From: Pseudoips prasinana
Lineage: Eukaryota; Arthropoda; Insecta; Lepidoptera; Nolidae
Direction: 5' to 3'
DNA: 64,000 nt
Assembly: GCA_951640165.1 (NCBI GenBank)
Contig: OX621266.1
Coordinates: forward strand, 6,386,001-6,450,000
Positions 42,773-54,084 of the stretch are shown here, piece after piece. The notes beneath the pieces were generated by a model, which was not told the origin of the DNA, searched no databases, and saw only the letters and a program-made list of their open reading frames with translations. The position numbers and the translations under genes were made by a program. Numbering within the stretch: position 1 is the first letter of the stretch; each line of letters opens with the position of its first letter.

Positions 42773-45700
42773 ATGCCTATCGGTAAAATAGAACCATTTA
42801 ATCTAAATGCGAAGCAATGGCCCACGTATATTCGTCGCGTTAATCAATTTATTAAGTTAAACGCTATTAGTGACGATTTGAGAGTATCAATGCTAATTAC
42901 GGTGGTCGGTGAAGAAACTTATGCGTTGATGTGTGATCTATGTTCACCAGATTTTCCTGAGAGTAAAACCTACGACGAATTAGTGAAACTGGTAACAGAT
43001 CATTTAGAACCACAGCGGTCTGAAATCGCCGAACGCCATGTTTTTAGATTACGTCGACAACGCGTCGGTGAATCTCTAACGGACTACCTACAGTCATTGA
43101 AGCATTTAGCGGCTACGTGTAACTTCGGAAAGTGCAGTTCGTGTTCGACGCTTGAAGAAAATTTGAGGGACCAGTTTGTTTCCGGGCTCGCCAACGACGC
43201 CATGCGGTCTAGAATTTTTGCAGAGAAGAAAATTCAATACAAAGAGGCAATCGAGCTGGCATTAGCGTTGGAAGCGGCGGAGAAGCACGCCGAAGTTAGT
43301 GGCACGACAGTGGCAACGGACTCCATGGGGACGACGGGTGGCGCGGCAGTGGCGGCGGGGGACAGCCTGCACCACGCGCGCGGCCGCCGGGCCCCGCCAG
43401 CCGCCGCACGCGCGCACCCAGAGGAGGGCGCGGCGCGGGCGCGGGCCTGCTGGCGGTGCGGCAAGTCTCATGCGATCGATAAGTGTCGGTATAAAAATTA
43501 CACTTGTGATGAGTGCGGTCAAAAGGGTCACCTGAAGGTGATGTGTAAAGTGCGCGGCGTTAATGGTGGCCGTCGGCAACATTATGTGAGTGATGGTTCG
43601 GAGGACGAATTGTACAATATCGGAGTGTCAGCTACAGGTAACAAACCATATTTTGTTAAGGTGCTGATTGACAACAAAATGGTCGAATGTGAGATAGACA
43701 CTGGTAGTAGTATCTCTGCTATAAGTGAAACTATGTATAAACAGATGTTTTCGCACAAAGTTATTATTAAGGATAATTTAATATTACGATCGTACTCGGG
43801 TTCACGAATCGAATCTCGGGGCTACATTGAGGTGGATGTCCGTCTAGGTAGTTATGTAGGCACTGGCTTACAACTTTATATTATTACAGGAGGGGCTCGA
43901 CCATTACTAGGGCGACAGTGGATGCGAGTTTTAAAAATAAAACAAATAAACCTCAATGAAATCGTAGAGGATCGATTCGTAGCTCAATTATGTAAGGAAT
44001 ATCCGGAAGTTTTTAGTGATAAGTTAGGCACTTGTAAACGCCGCATTCAACTACAGTTAACTGATAGCAAACCGGTCTATTGTCGAGCACGGCCCGTGCC
44101 GCTATCATTACGCACGCGAGTAGAAAGGGAGCTGGCACGTCTCGAAGCGGATGGTTCCATCTACCGCATAGATTATTCCGATTATGGAACTCCTATAGTT
44201 CCCGTCGTTAAGAGTAATGGGGATATTCGTATTTGCGGCGATTACAAAATCACGATTAACCCTAAGCTGAAAAGGGATTATTATCCTTTACCTCGTATTG
44301 AGGAATTATTTGCCGTCTTGAGTGGGGGGGAGAAATACACTAAAATAGATTTGCAACATGCTTTTGAACAATGTATCTTATCTGAAGATTCACAACCCTA
44401 CACCGCTATTACTACGCATATAGGTACGTTTGCTTACAGACGTACTCCGTATGGTTTATCATGTATACCGGAAAAATTCCAAAAGATTATGGAGGAGACG
44501 CTGCGCGGCGTGCCAGGTTGTGTGGTATTTTCAGATGACATTTGTGTCACAGGGTCGGACCAATTTCAGCATATAAAAAATTTAAGGTCTGTGTTGGAAC
44601 GACTGCGTAATATGGGTCTCACAGTAAAATTGAGTAAATGCCAATTTTTGCAGGATAGTGTTAAATATTTAGGCTTTATTATAAGCAAAAATGGCTTACC
44701 GCCAGATTTAAAAAAGGTAGAAGCTATATCTAGTGCTCCTAGGCCAGATAATGTTACTCAGTTAAAAAGCTTTTTAGGAATGTTAAATTATTATGGTAGG
44801 TTTATTCCTAATTTGAGCTGTTTATTACAACCCATGCATAATCTGTTGCGAAAAGAGGTAGCTTGGAAATGGGACTCTAGTTGTGAAAAAGCTTTTGTGG
44901 AAGCGAAGCGAAGTCTCCTGAGCGAGCGGGTGTTAGCGCATTACGAGGAGGGGCGCGAGTTGGTGTTGTCGGTGGATAGCAGCGCGTATGGGCTGGGCGC
45001 GGTGCTCGCGCACCGGTACGCGGATGGCAGCGAGCGACCCGTCAGCTGCGTCTCGCGCACGCTCAGCACGCCCGAGCGTAATTATAGTCAGCTCGACAAA
45101 GAAGCGCTTGCTATTTTGTTTGGTGTCACTAAGCATCATCACTATTTATTTGGGAGGCGTTTCAAGCTAAGAACGGATCACCAGCCACTTACATATATTT
45201 TTGGCGAAAAAAGTGGAATTCCGCAAACAGCGGCTAGCCGTTTGCAGCGGTGGGCGACGCGCCTGGCTGCATATGACTTTGCTATCGAGTTCGTGAGGTC
45301 GGCGGAAAACGGTCCTGCCGATGCGTTGTCGCGTTTACCCCTGCCTCAGGAGGGTCGCTCCGCGGAGACATTGGATTATTTAAATCTTGTGGAAGATTCG
45401 CTTCCTATTTCGTTTAAAGACGTAGCTAAAGAGACAGAACGTGATGTTTTGCTATGCAAAATAAAAATTTTTATTCAATTTAGTTGGCCATCGGAACCGA
45501 GCTGCGATGCGGAAAAACCTTTCTTTAGTAAAAAAAGTGAGTTCTTTGTGAATCAAGGATGCATAATGTATAAATACAGATTAGTTATTCCAGCTTCATT
45601 ACAAACGAGACTGTTAAATGAAGTTCATGACGGTCATATGGGCATGAATAAAATGAAAAGTCTAGCTCGGAACTACATATACTGGGAAAGCTTAGACCGG

Positions 45701-46774
45701 GACATCGAGGAGGTTTTTAGACAGTGCGCGGCGTGTCGTTCGGTGCGGGATGCTCCTCCTCGGGCCCAGTTGCACCCGTGGGAGTTTCCGATGTACCCGT
45801 GGCAGCGTATACACGCAGACTTCGCAGAGTGTGGGGGCGTAAAATATCTAGTAATTGTAGACGCTCATTCCAAGTGGTTAGAATCGATACCAATGCGAAG
45901 TACGAATGCTGAGTGCACTATTAAAGTATTTAGAAGTATTTTTGCACGTTTCGGTCTTCCATCACAGCTCGTAACCGATAACGGTCCACCATTTTCTTCA
46001 CATGAATTTAATAATTACTGTAGGAATAATTGTACTAAACACACGACTTCAGCCCCATATAGACCACAAGGCAATGGTGCTGCGGAGAATGCCGTTAGGA
46101 CAATTAAAAAGGCTCTCAAACGGGCCCTATATGAGGGTCAAGATATTAATGCAGCCCTCAGTAGATTTCTATTCAAATACCGCAATTGTGAGCATGCTAC
46201 CACAGGGGTGTCCCCGGCGGTGGCACTACAGGGCCGGCGGCTGCGTAGTAGATTGGACGCGCTCCGGCCAGATGTCGCCGCCACCGTGCGCGCTCAGCAG
46301 GAGCGACAAATCGCGAACGCGCCTTCTGCGCATCGAGATTTTTTGGTGGGTGATACTGTATTAGCACGTGATTATACTGCGAAGGGGGAAAAATGGGCAG
46401 AAGCCAAGATTGTAAAAAAAACGGGCCCAGTTTCTTATAAAGTTGATGTGGGTAACGGGACAGAGTGGCGCCGTCATGCGGACCAAATTGTACCCTGTAC
46501 TAACAAGGTTAGATATTCTTTATCTCGGTTGAGCGGCGTAGCTCCGGATTCAGTTCCACAGGCTGTAGTGTCGGAGGGTGGTAATGGGTCCGAGACCGAG
46601 GTTGAAGATGCGTCAAGCGGTGACGGCTTCTGTAAGGTGGGGCAGGGCGTCATCGCGGAGTCAGCGAACACCCGTTCCCAGGAAGCACCTCAGCCTGAGC
46701 CGAAGCCGTCGCCGACACCGCCTGACATATCTGCTCGCGCACTGCGTGCATTGAATAGAGCGAAACGAGTGTAA
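42773..46774 (+). CDS. gag-pol: Ty3/gypsy gag-pol polyprotein
   Basis: 1333 residues from ATG 42773. Gag occupies about 1-260, ending in two zinc knuckles: C226-C229-H233-C238 and C245-C248-H253-C258. The aspartic protease active site is DTGSS at 309-313. The reverse transcriptase spans about 435-620 with KIDLQHAF near 524 and catalytic FSDD at 586-589 (most relatives have a Y/F-x-DD with Leu, Val or Met in second place). RNase H: D735, E777, D802. Integrase: H952/H955 with C985/C988, then D1016, D1069 and E1105, a D,D(35)E core. A basic/charged C-terminal part follows (about 1190-1333). No stop or frameshift. Gag and pol are fused in one frame. The 43320-43450 part is strikingly GC-rich. Confidence 0.92.
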   Translation: MPIGKIEPFNLNAKQWPTYIRRVNQFIKLNAISDDLRVSMLITVVGEETYALMCDLCSPDFPESKTYDELVKLVTDHLEPQRSEIAERHVFRLRRQRVGESLTDYLQSLKHLAATCNFGKCSSCSTLEENLRDQFVSGLANDAMRSRIFAEKKIQYKEAIELALALEAAEKHAEVSGTTVATDSMGTTGGAAVAAGDSLHHARGRRAPPAAARAHPEEGAARARACWRCGKSHAIDKCRYKNYTCDECGQKGHLKVMCKVRGVNGGRRQHYVSDGSEDELYNIGVSATGNKPYFVKVLIDNKMVECEIDTGSSISAISETMYKQMFSHKVIIKDNLILRSYSGSRIESRGYIEVDVRLGSYVGTGLQLYIITGGARPLLGRQWMRVLKIKQINLNEIVEDRFVAQLCKEYPEVFSDKLGTCKRRIQLQLTDSKPVYCRARPVPLSLRTRVERELARLEADGSIYRIDYSDYGTPIVPVVKSNGDIRICGDYKITINPKLKRDYYPLPRIEELFAVLSGGEKYTKIDLQHAFEQCILSEDSQPYTAITTHIGTFAYRRTPYGLSCIPEKFQKIMEETLRGVPGCVVFSDDICVTGSDQFQHIKNLRSVLERLRNMGLTVKLSKCQFLQDSVKYLGFIISKNGLPPDLKKVEAISSAPRPDNVTQLKSFLGMLNYYGRFIPNLSCLLQPMHNLLRKEVAWKWDSSCEKAFVEAKRSLLSERVLAHYEEGRELVLSVDSSAYGLGAVLAHRYADGSERPVSCVSRTLSTPERNYSQLDKEALAILFGVTKHHHYLFGRRFKLRTDHQPLTYIFGEKSGIPQTAASRLQRWATRLAAYDFAIEFVRSAENGPADALSRLPLPQEGRSAETLDYLNLVEDSLPISFKDVAKETERDVLLCKIKIFIQFSWPSEPSCDAEKPFFSKKSEFFVNQGCIMYKYRLVIPASLQTRLLNEVHDGHMGMNKMKSLARNYIYWESLDRDIEEVFRQCAACRSVRDAPPRAQLHPWEFPMYPWQRIHADFAECGGVKYLVIVDAHSKWLESIPMRSTNAECTIKVFRSIFARFGLPSQLVTDNGPPFSSHEFNNYCRNNCTKHTTSAPYRPQGNGAAENAVRTIKKALKRALYEGQDINAALSRFLFKYRNCEHATTGVSPAVALQGRRLRSRLDALRPDVAATVRAQQERQIANAPSAHRDFLVGDTVLARDYTAKGEKWAEAKIVKKTGPVSYKVDVGNGTEWRRHADQIVPCTNKVRYSLSRLSGVAPDSVPQAVVSEGGNGSETEVEDASSGDGFCKVGQGVIAESANTRSQEAPQPEPKPSPTPPDISARALRALNRAKRV

Positions 46775-46861
46775 GAAATGTTTTAGACTAAAACTGTAAT
46801 TTCACTATGTACTTAGGTATGAGAACATAAAACATGTAATTGTTAGCTTAAGGGGGAGAAG

Positions 46862-46986
46862 TGTGACGTTCTGTCGGTATTTGTATATAGTAGGTTAAGT
46901 TTTATAATTGTTAGGTGGTGGGTAGTTTAAGCTCAATGGCCAATAAACCAGTCTGTCGCTAACCCCAGTCTTTCATTGACGTTACA
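46862..46986 (+). repeat. 3' LTR of the gypsy element
   Basis: Identical to 42601-42725 over all 125 bases as I read it, preceded by the polypurine tract. Confidence 0.9.
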
Positions 46987-46991
46987 AACAC

Positions 46992-47353
46992 AAACATATC
47001 TCACACCACGTCTCGTCAGCGGCCAACCCGTGGCACGACCCTACGCGTAACACACAGCACCACGTCTCGTCAGCGGCCAACCCGTGGCATGACCCTACGT
47101 GTAACACAGCTCCAGGACCACACGTCCGAGCATAAAGGAAGGGACACAAAACCACACCAGGCATGTCCCATATACTAGGATCGCATGCCTGAGCGCACTC
47201 CAAGACAGCATCCAATAACATGAAACCCTACCTTACTTGAAGTGTATCCGTCAGCCAGGATAGCATATCCGAGTACAAGGACCTCCAAGACAGAGACTAT
47301 CCCAACCGCAAGATAGAACTTCCCTTAATGTGTTTGTCCTTTGCGAAAGACAC
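46992..47353 (-). other. Outer element interior between two insertions, with tandem repeat
   Basis: 47007-47060 and 47061-47113 are two copies of a 54-bp unit starting CACGTCTCGTCAGCGGCC. In one minus frame the unit is in register and encodes GSCHGLAADETWC twice. No family recognised. Confidence 0.4.
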
Positions 47354-50317
47354 TGTACCTCGCCACCCTACCCCCCTATTCTAAATTCTTTTTATTTGAT
47401 GTGTTCCCTAACACTATACCTGATCATCCTAACTAACGGCATACAATTTAGTATCTAACTGAACCTAACTCTTATGTGTCTAATAAGGAATACTCCTTGA
47501 TATTAATATGATCCTAAATTTTCTTAACTTAAATCATGAATTTATATTCTTGCTGGATTTGATTGAAACAAGTTGATTTAAATTGGCCAGTGATTCGTCT
47601 AGTATGGTAGGAACCTATGTTGCACATAGTAATCCAAGAACTTTTTGAAAAGGAGAACAAACCAATCAATCCTAAATTAACTTTATCCTAATCATATATT
47701 TATGATGACTTTCTAAACTTATGTAATGGTACAAGAATGACAGAACTAATGAAGCCTAGTTTACCCTAAATTAATTACCATATTGTTATCTAAAATCTTA
47801 TTAGAACTTTATTTCAATATATAAAACCATAAATATGTTGTTTTAATTCTATAATTTCTCTGATAAACATAAAGTTTTCACTACTTCTTATTGGAGTATA
47901 ACTTATTTTCTTAAGAAGATAATATGTTTTTTGATAAGTCCTATTGAATGAATATCTTGTTGATATTGTCTAATTAGATTATATGTATGTTTCCTAAATG
48001 AATTGGTTGTTTTAATTCACACATCTTGAAATATAATAGTTTAATTCAGCCATAGTATATATGTTTTCCTTAAAATATTGTTGAGATTGACTTTATATCT
48101 TTTTCAGATTATTCTAGCTTGTTTATAGATTATACTAGAATATCATAATATTCAATATTATTTTATTTGCGGCTATGGCACTCGCCCAAAGCAACCCCGC
48201 GAGATACAATAGTCTTCGGCTCCATAGGGTCAAGACTCCTTCCGCGCTCCGGACTGCAAATGTCCTTAACAGGGATACTCTTTTATTCTAATTACAGAAA
48301 GGTCTGTGTGGGTTGTTAGTCTTAGTCAATGTCCTTTGAAAACAAGAGACATGAGAGGGCTTATTCTTTTGACTACCCTATCCTTTACTTATTTATTACA
48401 AAAATATATATGACTCTAGTTCATAATATATATATATTATATCAAGGAAAACATTTATATATGGATAATATTTATAATTAACCTTATGTAATAACACAGA
48501 AGCCTTAATTTTTCATAAGTACTTCTTGGATTCTCCAATATTGTAATATCTTCAGAAAGCTTATCCAATATAAGCAAGTTAATTTCAGAATGGTTCTAAT
48601 CACAACCACTGGTTTGACTGTTAACAAAGTCAACCCATAATAATACTTCATCATTGTATTATTATTATTTGAGTCATCTGCTCAAGGAACTTCGCATTCC
48701 TGTCAAGGTTCAACAATTCTTAAACTTCAACATCAATTGTATAAGTAATACTATCTTGTATCACTTATGAAGATTTAGTTCTTTGTATTCATTACCCAAG
48801 TAATGACTGCTTGATATGAAAACATTCAATATCAGTAAGAAAATCTGAATATGGTTCTAATTGGAACCACTTATATGACTATTAACTGAGTCAATATCAG
48901 TATAATCAATACTTTGAAGGTGTGTTTATTAAACATTTGTGATTAATGTCAAAAATCAATGATCTCTTGATCTTCAACATGGTAGGTAGAGATGTTGCAT
49001 AATAACATCATTGGAACTTTTGTAAAGGTTCTACTAAATCTTCCATAGACCCTTTGAAGACTGCTTTGCCGGCCAGCCTTAAGTACCAAGACATCATTAT
49101 GAAACTTAATATTTCCGGTTAATCCTAAACACAGCACGTCATGTTTGCTGTTGTAGAATAGCCTCTACTATCTTCCATAGAGAACTAAATAAGACTGTCA
49201 GTGACCGGTCTTAAACAAACAAGACATCAGTTTTCTCTTCCACTGATAGTAGGTACATGTATTCAAGACTAACCCTTTAAGGGCTTCAACATCAGGTAAA
49301 TAGTTAACTGCTATTAACCCAGTTAATAATTCAGGAACTTTTAATTAAAGTTATTATATTAATAACTATCTAACATTGATAGCTTTCATTCAATAATAGA
49401 TATAATTCTGGTTCTATCGTCTAGTTAGTTTAAACATAGAATTAGTTTTTAAAGTATTTGTCTTATAAATACATAAATAATACAACCTTTGGGAGCATTC
49501 CAACATACCGAGCATTCGTAATAATGTAACAATTTAAATAGAAGTAACAAAGCCTCACCTGTGTTGAAACTTGAAAGCCTACCAACACGAGATGACGCTT
49601 CCTTCATTATCTCTCCTTTAAAACAAATGATACAACCAAATATTGAGCCGATCTTCCACTCTGATTACACCAGAAACGACGCTCACTTCTCAATCTTCTA
49701 TAGGACTCCTGAAACCACACTTAAAACTTCTGAAACAACTTTTCTTTCGTTAGCGTCTGGCGCGAAGCGCCGCCATTCTCTTGACAGTTCTCCATATTGC
49801 AAATCGCGTCCTCAATGACGTCACTTCCGGTTAGTCTCATTAATTAAATAAATGTAATCTGCATAATCACATAAAAATAAATAGTTAATCTTTTATCAAA
49901 ACGACAGTTAGTAATATATTACACATATAAATTTATTAATACATTATCCATTATTGTATATGAATAATAAGTAGCTGTTTTGTAAACAATCATTTTCCCC
50001 CGGTAATTCTATAACTGTTCCCATTGGTCGATTTCAAGATTAGAGAAGGGACTAATCTTTTTACTATCTAGTGATGTCCCTATATGTAAATTATTACGAT
50101 GATTGAACTAATGTTAAGCTTGTTCCACACATATTTGCATCGATTAGTCTAAATTTGATAATCAGGCATAATACGAATTAAAATACTATAAATCAGTTGT
50201 TATATTTTGTTTCATTTAAAAGATATTTTGCAACACGCCAGCTAAATTATAGTACGATTAGCTGGACGAAGGATATGTGAATAATCTCAACGTGACGAGC
50301 CAGTATGGTTAGTTACA
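47354..50317 (-). mobile_element. Solo copy of the 3-kb LTR
   Basis: Second copy of 1384-4409, with the same TGTACCT and AGTTACA ends. ACAC lies immediately on both sides (47350-47353 and 50318-50321), a candidate 4-bp target duplication, and there is no internal region. This is what recombination between two LTRs leaves behind. Differences from copy 1 include small indels near 2222, 3853 and 3900 in the first copy's coordinates. Confidence 0.6.
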
Positions 50318-50321
50318 ACAC

Positions 50322-53224
50322 TTTGCACAAATAGAGAATCATGAAATCAATTTATAATTCTCAAAACAACACACAATGCTCGGCACACAAGCATGTCCAC
50401 AAAAACTTTACAAAATTAGTTTAAGCAAAATATCAAAGTGCCTAAATAATTAAAGTCACACACCATGGAAAGTGACTCCACACACATCGGGAGTCCACTC
50501 ACCACGCCACGGGATCATGTACTTAACTGCGTTTAAGCTCCCATAGCAGCTGGACACGCGCGCAGGCGCACACCCGCCAAACCAGGCGCCTCAGGGCCCC
50601 AGCCCCGAAGTTAGCCACCGGGTCACGCCGACAGCCTGCTCCAAACAGCAAGTGACACACTCGCCTTTTCTCTCCAACACCACTCGCTTGTCAAACCTTG
50701 CCACGCAAGCCATGTACTGGCCGCAGTCTGCGCCCATAGTTTGCTTAACACCTTCTAGGATCCACGCATATCCGGGTCCCTGTGGACTAAGAGAATTTAA
50801 TTACAAAGAGAACATCACCAAACGATCACCAAACGTGAACTCTTTTAATTAGCCTTATTCAAAATAAAGGCGACAGTTTTTTTTTTTTTTTACTTATACA
50901 CGTTATTAGATGTAACATGTAACAATCATACGAAACGTATTTCACGTAAAAACCTGAAAGACTCAACAGAGGTCCCTTCATGTAACATCAGAACCACCGG
51001 GGTTCTTAACTTACCGAATTGTATAAGAAATACAAAAATCATTGTCTTACGTAGCTAATTGCATCCAAACTACCATTCTGAGGCGATTCAATTACTTCGT
51101 TCGCTGCCTGGGTTATTCTTGTCCATCCAATTGGTACAACATCAAAATCATCAGCATGTGGCATCATTAGCGTCTTTCTAAAACAAAATCCTGAAAACAA
51201 TGCACTAACGCGCAACACACATATTAGATCACATTAACGCTCGGTATATTTCAGAGCTTTACCATCGATAATTATAAAAATAACTTCTATGAGATAATTG
51301 AAACGGAGACTAAAAATTTGTCATTTCCGTCAGACTTTTTGTGGCGGAAAAATGTGTACTAAACCACCTTTCTCCGACTCGGCTACACCTGACAATAACT
51401 CACTTGATTTGAGATTGCTAACATGACTGATCTCACTTTGGTGTAACCTTTGTCCTTTAATATGACCAAGTCTTTTACATAACATCATTACATATGACGA
51501 AACATATAATCGTCCGACACAAAGTACATCCACACTAAGAACATCTTCTCATGGTTCACACAAATATTTTTCCCATGCGGGAATCGAACCTGGATCATTG
51601 AATGACAACGCGATGATCTTAACCACTGCGCCACACGTGCAGTCAAACTTCAGAGGATGACTTCAAACTTATGTTGGTAACTCCGCTGCTAAGAAGTAGC
51701 TTGAGAACGTGCACTGTTATTACACCTACTAGGTTTTAAATAACAACTCTTTTACATTGTAGAATGCAAATATAACACTTTGAGTATTAATTTGAAAAAA
51801 ATGATAAGACTATCAAGTGTTACTTAGTAAGCTTTGTCAATACCTTGTAGCATAGGCTTTTCAGCTCCTTACTCAATCCTCTCACTACCATTAGGCGCAA
51901 AACAACGGCATGACATTTTATACAACACCGTGATGTCAACCGTTTGAGGTTGCATTCCTCAGCGGTGGTCAATACCTACAGCTATATACGATCGCTATCA
52001 TGCAATGCACACGATACTGAGCGGCGCTGGCGACAGCTATCAACAATACGACGACTACTGATAGAGGTTAGATCGTAATCCGTAACACACATCGCAAACT
52101 ACCTTTTTGTTTAACATGGCGAATCGGTTAGACTAGGAGGCTTTCACTGTTTCACTGGACTATCGCAAACTACCGTGCGACAAACTAAGTGAATGGTTTC
52201 GCGCCCTGATATGGGATCCACCTTTCAAGAAAGACTTGATCGGCCACGTGAAATACATAGCGGTATTTCACATACAAAACAATAAAATTGTATCTATTTA
52301 CGTAAATCACACAACACAAAAATTTACCAAAACAAAACACATTTATGTACACTTCGTAGACTGCGCTCACAGTTAATACACTCGGCAACGGTTAAAACAC
52401 AATAGTGATTAGAACAAATCTAAACAAAACGAACGACTAGAAATATCGACAGAATCGTGTCAACAACTGCCTGAGTAAGCAAAATACCCTCATTTTTCAT
52501 TTTATAGTGGTAGATTTTAAAATTACTTTCGATCGTTTCTAACTTACTCATGATAGAATCTAACGTGCGGTGTAGATTTTTTTGTGCCCTAGAAGGCATT
52601 GCAATCACGTTCGCTCTTATTATAACTGCTACCGCTCAAGGACCGTAAACGGATCGTCCTGTTTTCGACAATCTGACCGCGAACGAACAAGTTTACGTGA
52701 ACTTTCAAAACTATCCGGTCTGTCGCGACGCCTAGATCTACTTCGTGTATCACGGCAATAATTTCCACACTTATCATCGTGACAACTATGCGAATCATTG
52801 CGTGGTGTGCGCTCTATTTACTTTAGTCACCAGTGAAACTGAACTAATCACAATTTAGATATTAACTAACGGTTTTATACTTTAGGGCGCACACAAAAAC
52901 AAAACAACAAGCACATGGTACTTACTTTTTAAAAGCAACCGATACCAAAATACAAATAAATTTTGCTTACAGGAACACTGTCGACACTATACAAAAGTAA
53001 AACACACAAACGAGGTACTCAAAATCACTCCAATTATTTAAAGATTCTGCACGGTCTACCTCAGCATACCAATTATCGAAAATATGTAAATTTGAGTCAA
53101 AATTGGAAATGTAAAAATGTTCATTCAGGCAAACACGACTGTGAAATGCTCTGGGACGCTGCTACGAGTGGGTTCCAAACCACGTGGCGGTGATCGAGAC
53201 CGAGTGCATGGACGTTGTCCGTGA
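50322..53224 (-). other. Outer element interior, degenerate
   Basis: Mostly broken frames. A GC-rich part at 50500-50780 has no usable frame. 51051-51177 on the minus strand is a 127-nt open segment with splice-like edges (TTTTGTTTTAG before, TAC|GTAAGA after). Near 52620-52800 the minus strand encodes an Arg/Ser-rich stretch (RSRSRRRDRPDSFESSRK), possibly the nucleic-acid-binding end of gag. No RT, integrase or protease motif found. Confidence 0.4.
51562..51644 (-). mobile_element. tRNA-derived SINE head, third family
   Basis: Minus strand: CTGCACGTGTGGCGCAGTGG, then B box GGTTCGATTCC at about 51580-51590. Inserted in the outer LTR element. The body is short or lost. Confidence 0.55.
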
Positions 53225-53641
53225 TTAAGTCGTAGGCCACAATAACTGATCTCTCGGTCGCGGCATTATATTAAGCGTCGAGACACTAACCTCCGTGTTC
53301 ATACATGAGCGACGCGCATCACGCGAATCTGCTTGAACCGGCGATCGCAGGGTATTGCGCTTAGGTGTACGCGAAACATGCTCAAGTTGAGATGGCGACC
53401 CAATATGGCTTGGGTTTCCCTCCGACACTCTCGTATCACAAACACTCGAACGCCCCGGCCTAGGTGAAGTCGGAGACGCATCTTCTAATGCCTTAAGACG
53501 AGTAAGCATTGCCTGCATTTCGAGCCGTAACCTAAAATTTTCGTCTGGCGATCGCTCGCGACGCTCACTGTGGCGACTACCATGCCCAAAACTATACCTA
53601 TCCCGGCGATTCACACTATAATCACGCTCACGATTCGACAT
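53225..53641 (-). CDS. Gag-like N-terminal protein of the outer element
   Basis: 138 residues from ATG 53641, on the minus strand about 150 bp after the 5' LTR. It opens MSNRERDYSVNRRDRYSF, is rich in Arg, Ser and Glu, has a helical segment (FRLRLEMQAMLTRLKALED) and a Ser/Pro-rich middle, and ends at a stop near 53225. Position and composition fit the start of a retroelement gag. No capsid homology or zinc knuckle within this frame, so it may be truncated by a premature stop. A longer GTG-type upstream extension reads hydrophobic and is unlikely. Confidence 0.4.
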   Translation of the reverse strand: MSNRERDYSVNRRDRYSFGHGSRHSERRERSPDENFRLRLEMQAMLTRLKALEDASPTSPRPGRSSVCDTRVSEGNPSHIGSPSQLEHVSRTPKRNTLRSPVQADSRDARRSCMNTEVSVSTLNIMPRPRDQLLWPTT

Positions 53642-53790
53642 AACGAAAATAATACCACTAAACAACAACAAAAGCCAACCAATTAACCGAATAAAACTGC
53701 ACCACAACAACAAAAACAAAATCTGAACTCACCGATAATTGCAAAACACACAAATAACTAAGTGGGCGAAAGAAGAATCCCACTTCTGAT

Positions 53791-54079
53791 CTAAGGAATG
53801 AGACCAGAAGTAACTTTTTAAACAAATTTTAATACAACTTACGGAAACAAAAATCACAAATAACAAACCAATCATTATAATTCAAACAAAGAAAACGAAC
53901 AAAAGAAGTAAAATCACCCGCACTACACTAGGCTAACAATTATAGACAAAGACTACGAATCGACCCACAATCGGACAGAGTAACAGCCTCGACAACTGTT
54001 GGTCGGGAAAGAGAGCGACGCCGGCGAGGCATCGCCTTTTTATAAAAAATCCCCACTCCTGTAGTTTTCCAGTTCCACA
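53791..54079 (-). repeat. 5' LTR of the outer element
   Basis: 289 bp, minus strand TGTGGAACTGG...ATTCCTTAG. Followed on the minus strand by ATCAGAAGTGGGATTC, in which TGGGATTC could begin a primer site about ten bases in, an unusual offset. Confidence 0.75.
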
Positions 54080-54084
54080 ATACT

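Larger units (their letters stand above)
42596..46991 (+). mobile_element. Intact Ty3/gypsy retrotransposon
   Basis: LTRs 42601-42725 and 46862-46986, 125 bp each and identical as read, TGT...ACA ends. AACAC duplications at 42596-42600 and 46987-46991. Primer site TTGGCGACGAGGATTG begins right after the 5' LTR. The polypurine tract AAGGGGGAGAAG (46850-46861) is directly before the 3' LTR. One uninterrupted gag-pol fills the interior. All this indicates a very recent insertion. It resembles the mag/K02A2.6-like group by recollection. Confidence 0.9.
41773..54079 (-). mobile_element. Outer LTR retrotransposon with nested insertions
   Basis: Direct repeats 41773-42062 and 53791-54079 (290 and 289 bp, about four differences) flanked by ATACT on both outer sides (41768-41772 and 54080-54084). 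That perfect 5-bp duplication shows that the two LTRs, 12 kb apart, belong to one insertion. The minus orientation follows from TGTGGAACTGG as the LTR start and from a gag-like frame next to the 53791 LTR. Removing the gypsy element and the solo LTR leaves only about 4.4 kb of native interior, with no recognisable RT or integrase, so it is probably non-autonomous or decayed. Confidence 0.75.

Noticed and set aside
43234..43582. Antisense frames in the GC-rich part of gag
   Set aside because: Shadows caused by high GC and few stops opposite the gypsy polyprotein.
52589..52798. 69-codon minus-strand frame as an independent gene
   Set aside because: An adjacent frame reads as an Arg/Ser-rich gag-like segment of the outer LTR element, and this one looks like its shadow.
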